Shown here: piece after piece, positions 49,319-49,662 of the stretch
Position numbering within the stretch: the first letter of the stretch is position 1
Layout of the letters: every line of letters begins with the position of its first letter
Source: Pseudomonadota bacterium
GTDB taxonomy: Bacteria > Pseudomonadota > Alphaproteobacteria > Rhizobiales > Hyphomicrobiaceae
Length of the DNA: 49,662 nucleotides
Direction of reading: 5' to 3'
Assembly: GCA_023410905.1 (NCBI GenBank)
Contig: JAEYPL010000231.1
Span: forward strand, 1 to 49,662
Made by a program: the position numbers and the translations under genes
Notes under the pieces: generated by a model
Database searches by the model: none
What the model was told of the DNA's origin: nothing
What the model saw: only the letters and a program-made list of their open reading frames with translations

Positions 49319-49662
49319 ACGACACCCGCCCGACATCCGACGCAGCCACGCCCCCCATCGCGACACTCGCCGCCTTCAACGTCGTCTTCATTTCGCTGAT
49401 CGGTGCCTCGACCCTCATGCTGTCGCTCGGCGTGCTGGCGACGATGATGATGGCGAGCGCGGGAATGCCGCCGGCCGCCTATGGCTTGCTCGCGGGGGCC
49501 TCGGGCCTCGGATCGGTGTGGCTCTACACGGCCAACTCGGCATTCACGATCCCGCTCGGTCCCGTTCGCGCGCTGATCGTCGGCGTAGCCATCGGCGTGC
49601 CGGGCGCGGCGTTGCTGGCGACGGGATCCTACGTGCTGATGATCGCCGGCGCGCTGCTGATC
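49315..49662 (+). CDS. MFS transporter, N-terminus (runs off right edge)
   Basis: The first 116 codons of a membrane transporter from a GTG at 49315, truncated by the window end. A short hydrophilic start (MNDTRPTSDAATPP) leads into helices IATLAAFNVVFISLIGASTL and AYGLLAGASGLGSVWLYTAN, then GPVRALIVGVAIGVPGAALL. The pattern of closely spaced helices with a small loop fits the major facilitator superfamily, although the usual loop-2/3 motif is not clear here, so other transporter types remain possible. It is probably co-transcribed with the aldolase and ThDP-enzyme genes and could carry their substrate. Confidence 0.7.
   Translation, partial: MNDTRPTSDAATPPIATLAAFNVVFISLIGASTLMLSLGVLATMMMASAGMPPAAYGLLAGASGLGSVWLYTANSAFTIPLGPVRALIVGVAIGVPGAALLATGSYVLMIAGALLI

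Overview
The window reads as GC-rich alphaproteobacterial chromosome, most like the Hyphomicrobiales (Rhizobiales). The evidence is frequent GTG/TTG starts, translationally coupled operons with ATGA/GTGA/TGATG overlaps, many ABC importers for peptides and organic acids, a Tat-exported formate dehydrogenase and FCD-type GntR regulation. The assignment is by gene content only; there is no rRNA here. Both window ends cut through genes: a solute-binding protein on the left and an MFS transporter on the right.

Layout. (1) 1-9.9 kb: a truncated Tat-dependent peptide-type binding protein, a nicotinamidase, then a rightward operon with a complete family-5 ABC importer (binding protein, two permeases, two ATPases), an N-carbamoyl-D-amino-acid hydrolase with an intact E47/K127/C172 triad, a Bcr/CflA-type MFS exporter and uracil phosphoribosyltransferase. 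(2) 9.9-15.6 kb, leftward: formate dehydrogenase alpha-beta-gamma plus FdhE. The alpha subunit is one gene read through an in-frame UGA (Sec200), with a SECIS-like hairpin directly after it. (3) 15.7-19.6 kb, leftward: a TetR gene followed by a 702-residue alpha/beta-hydrolase-glycosyltransferase fusion and a methyltransferase, behind a promoter packed with palindromes. (4) 19.7-22.4 kb: a Zn/Cd/Pb P1B-ATPase divergent from a MerR regulator, with a textbook MerR operator between them. (5) 22.5-31.0 kb: a second family-5 ABC importer behind a sigma-54 type -24/-12 promoter, then a short-chain dehydrogenase and a copper/TPQ amine oxidase.

(6) 31.2-36.3 kb is a damaged zone: a low-complexity secreted protein, a small membrane protein, the last ~56 codons of an RND efflux pump abutting the last ~90 codons of a LivM permease, intact livG, livF with one in-frame nonsense codon, an intact LivK-type binding protein, and a frameshifted metal-binding-protein remnant. 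(7) 36.3-45.8 kb: a coherent rightward operon of GntR, class III CoA-transferase, two different carboxyltransferases, a free biotin carboxylase, a 73-residue biotin carrier and a NitT/TauT-type ABC importer. It looks like an uptake, CoA-activation and carboxylation pathway for an unidentified acid. (8) 45.8-46.7 kb: two IS3-type transposase remnants, a 3' tRNA fragment and an intact tRNA-Arg(CCU). (9) 46.7-49.7 kb: a DUF2189 membrane protein, an orphan C-terminal ThDP-binding half-enzyme, an HpcH/HpaI aldolase and the start of an MFS transporter.

The best candidates for something undescribed are the two-carboxyltransferase/CoA-transferase/NitT operon (7) and the TetR-controlled hydrolase-glycosyltransferase-methyltransferase operon (3). 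All functions are inferred by reading protein sequences; no database search was run.
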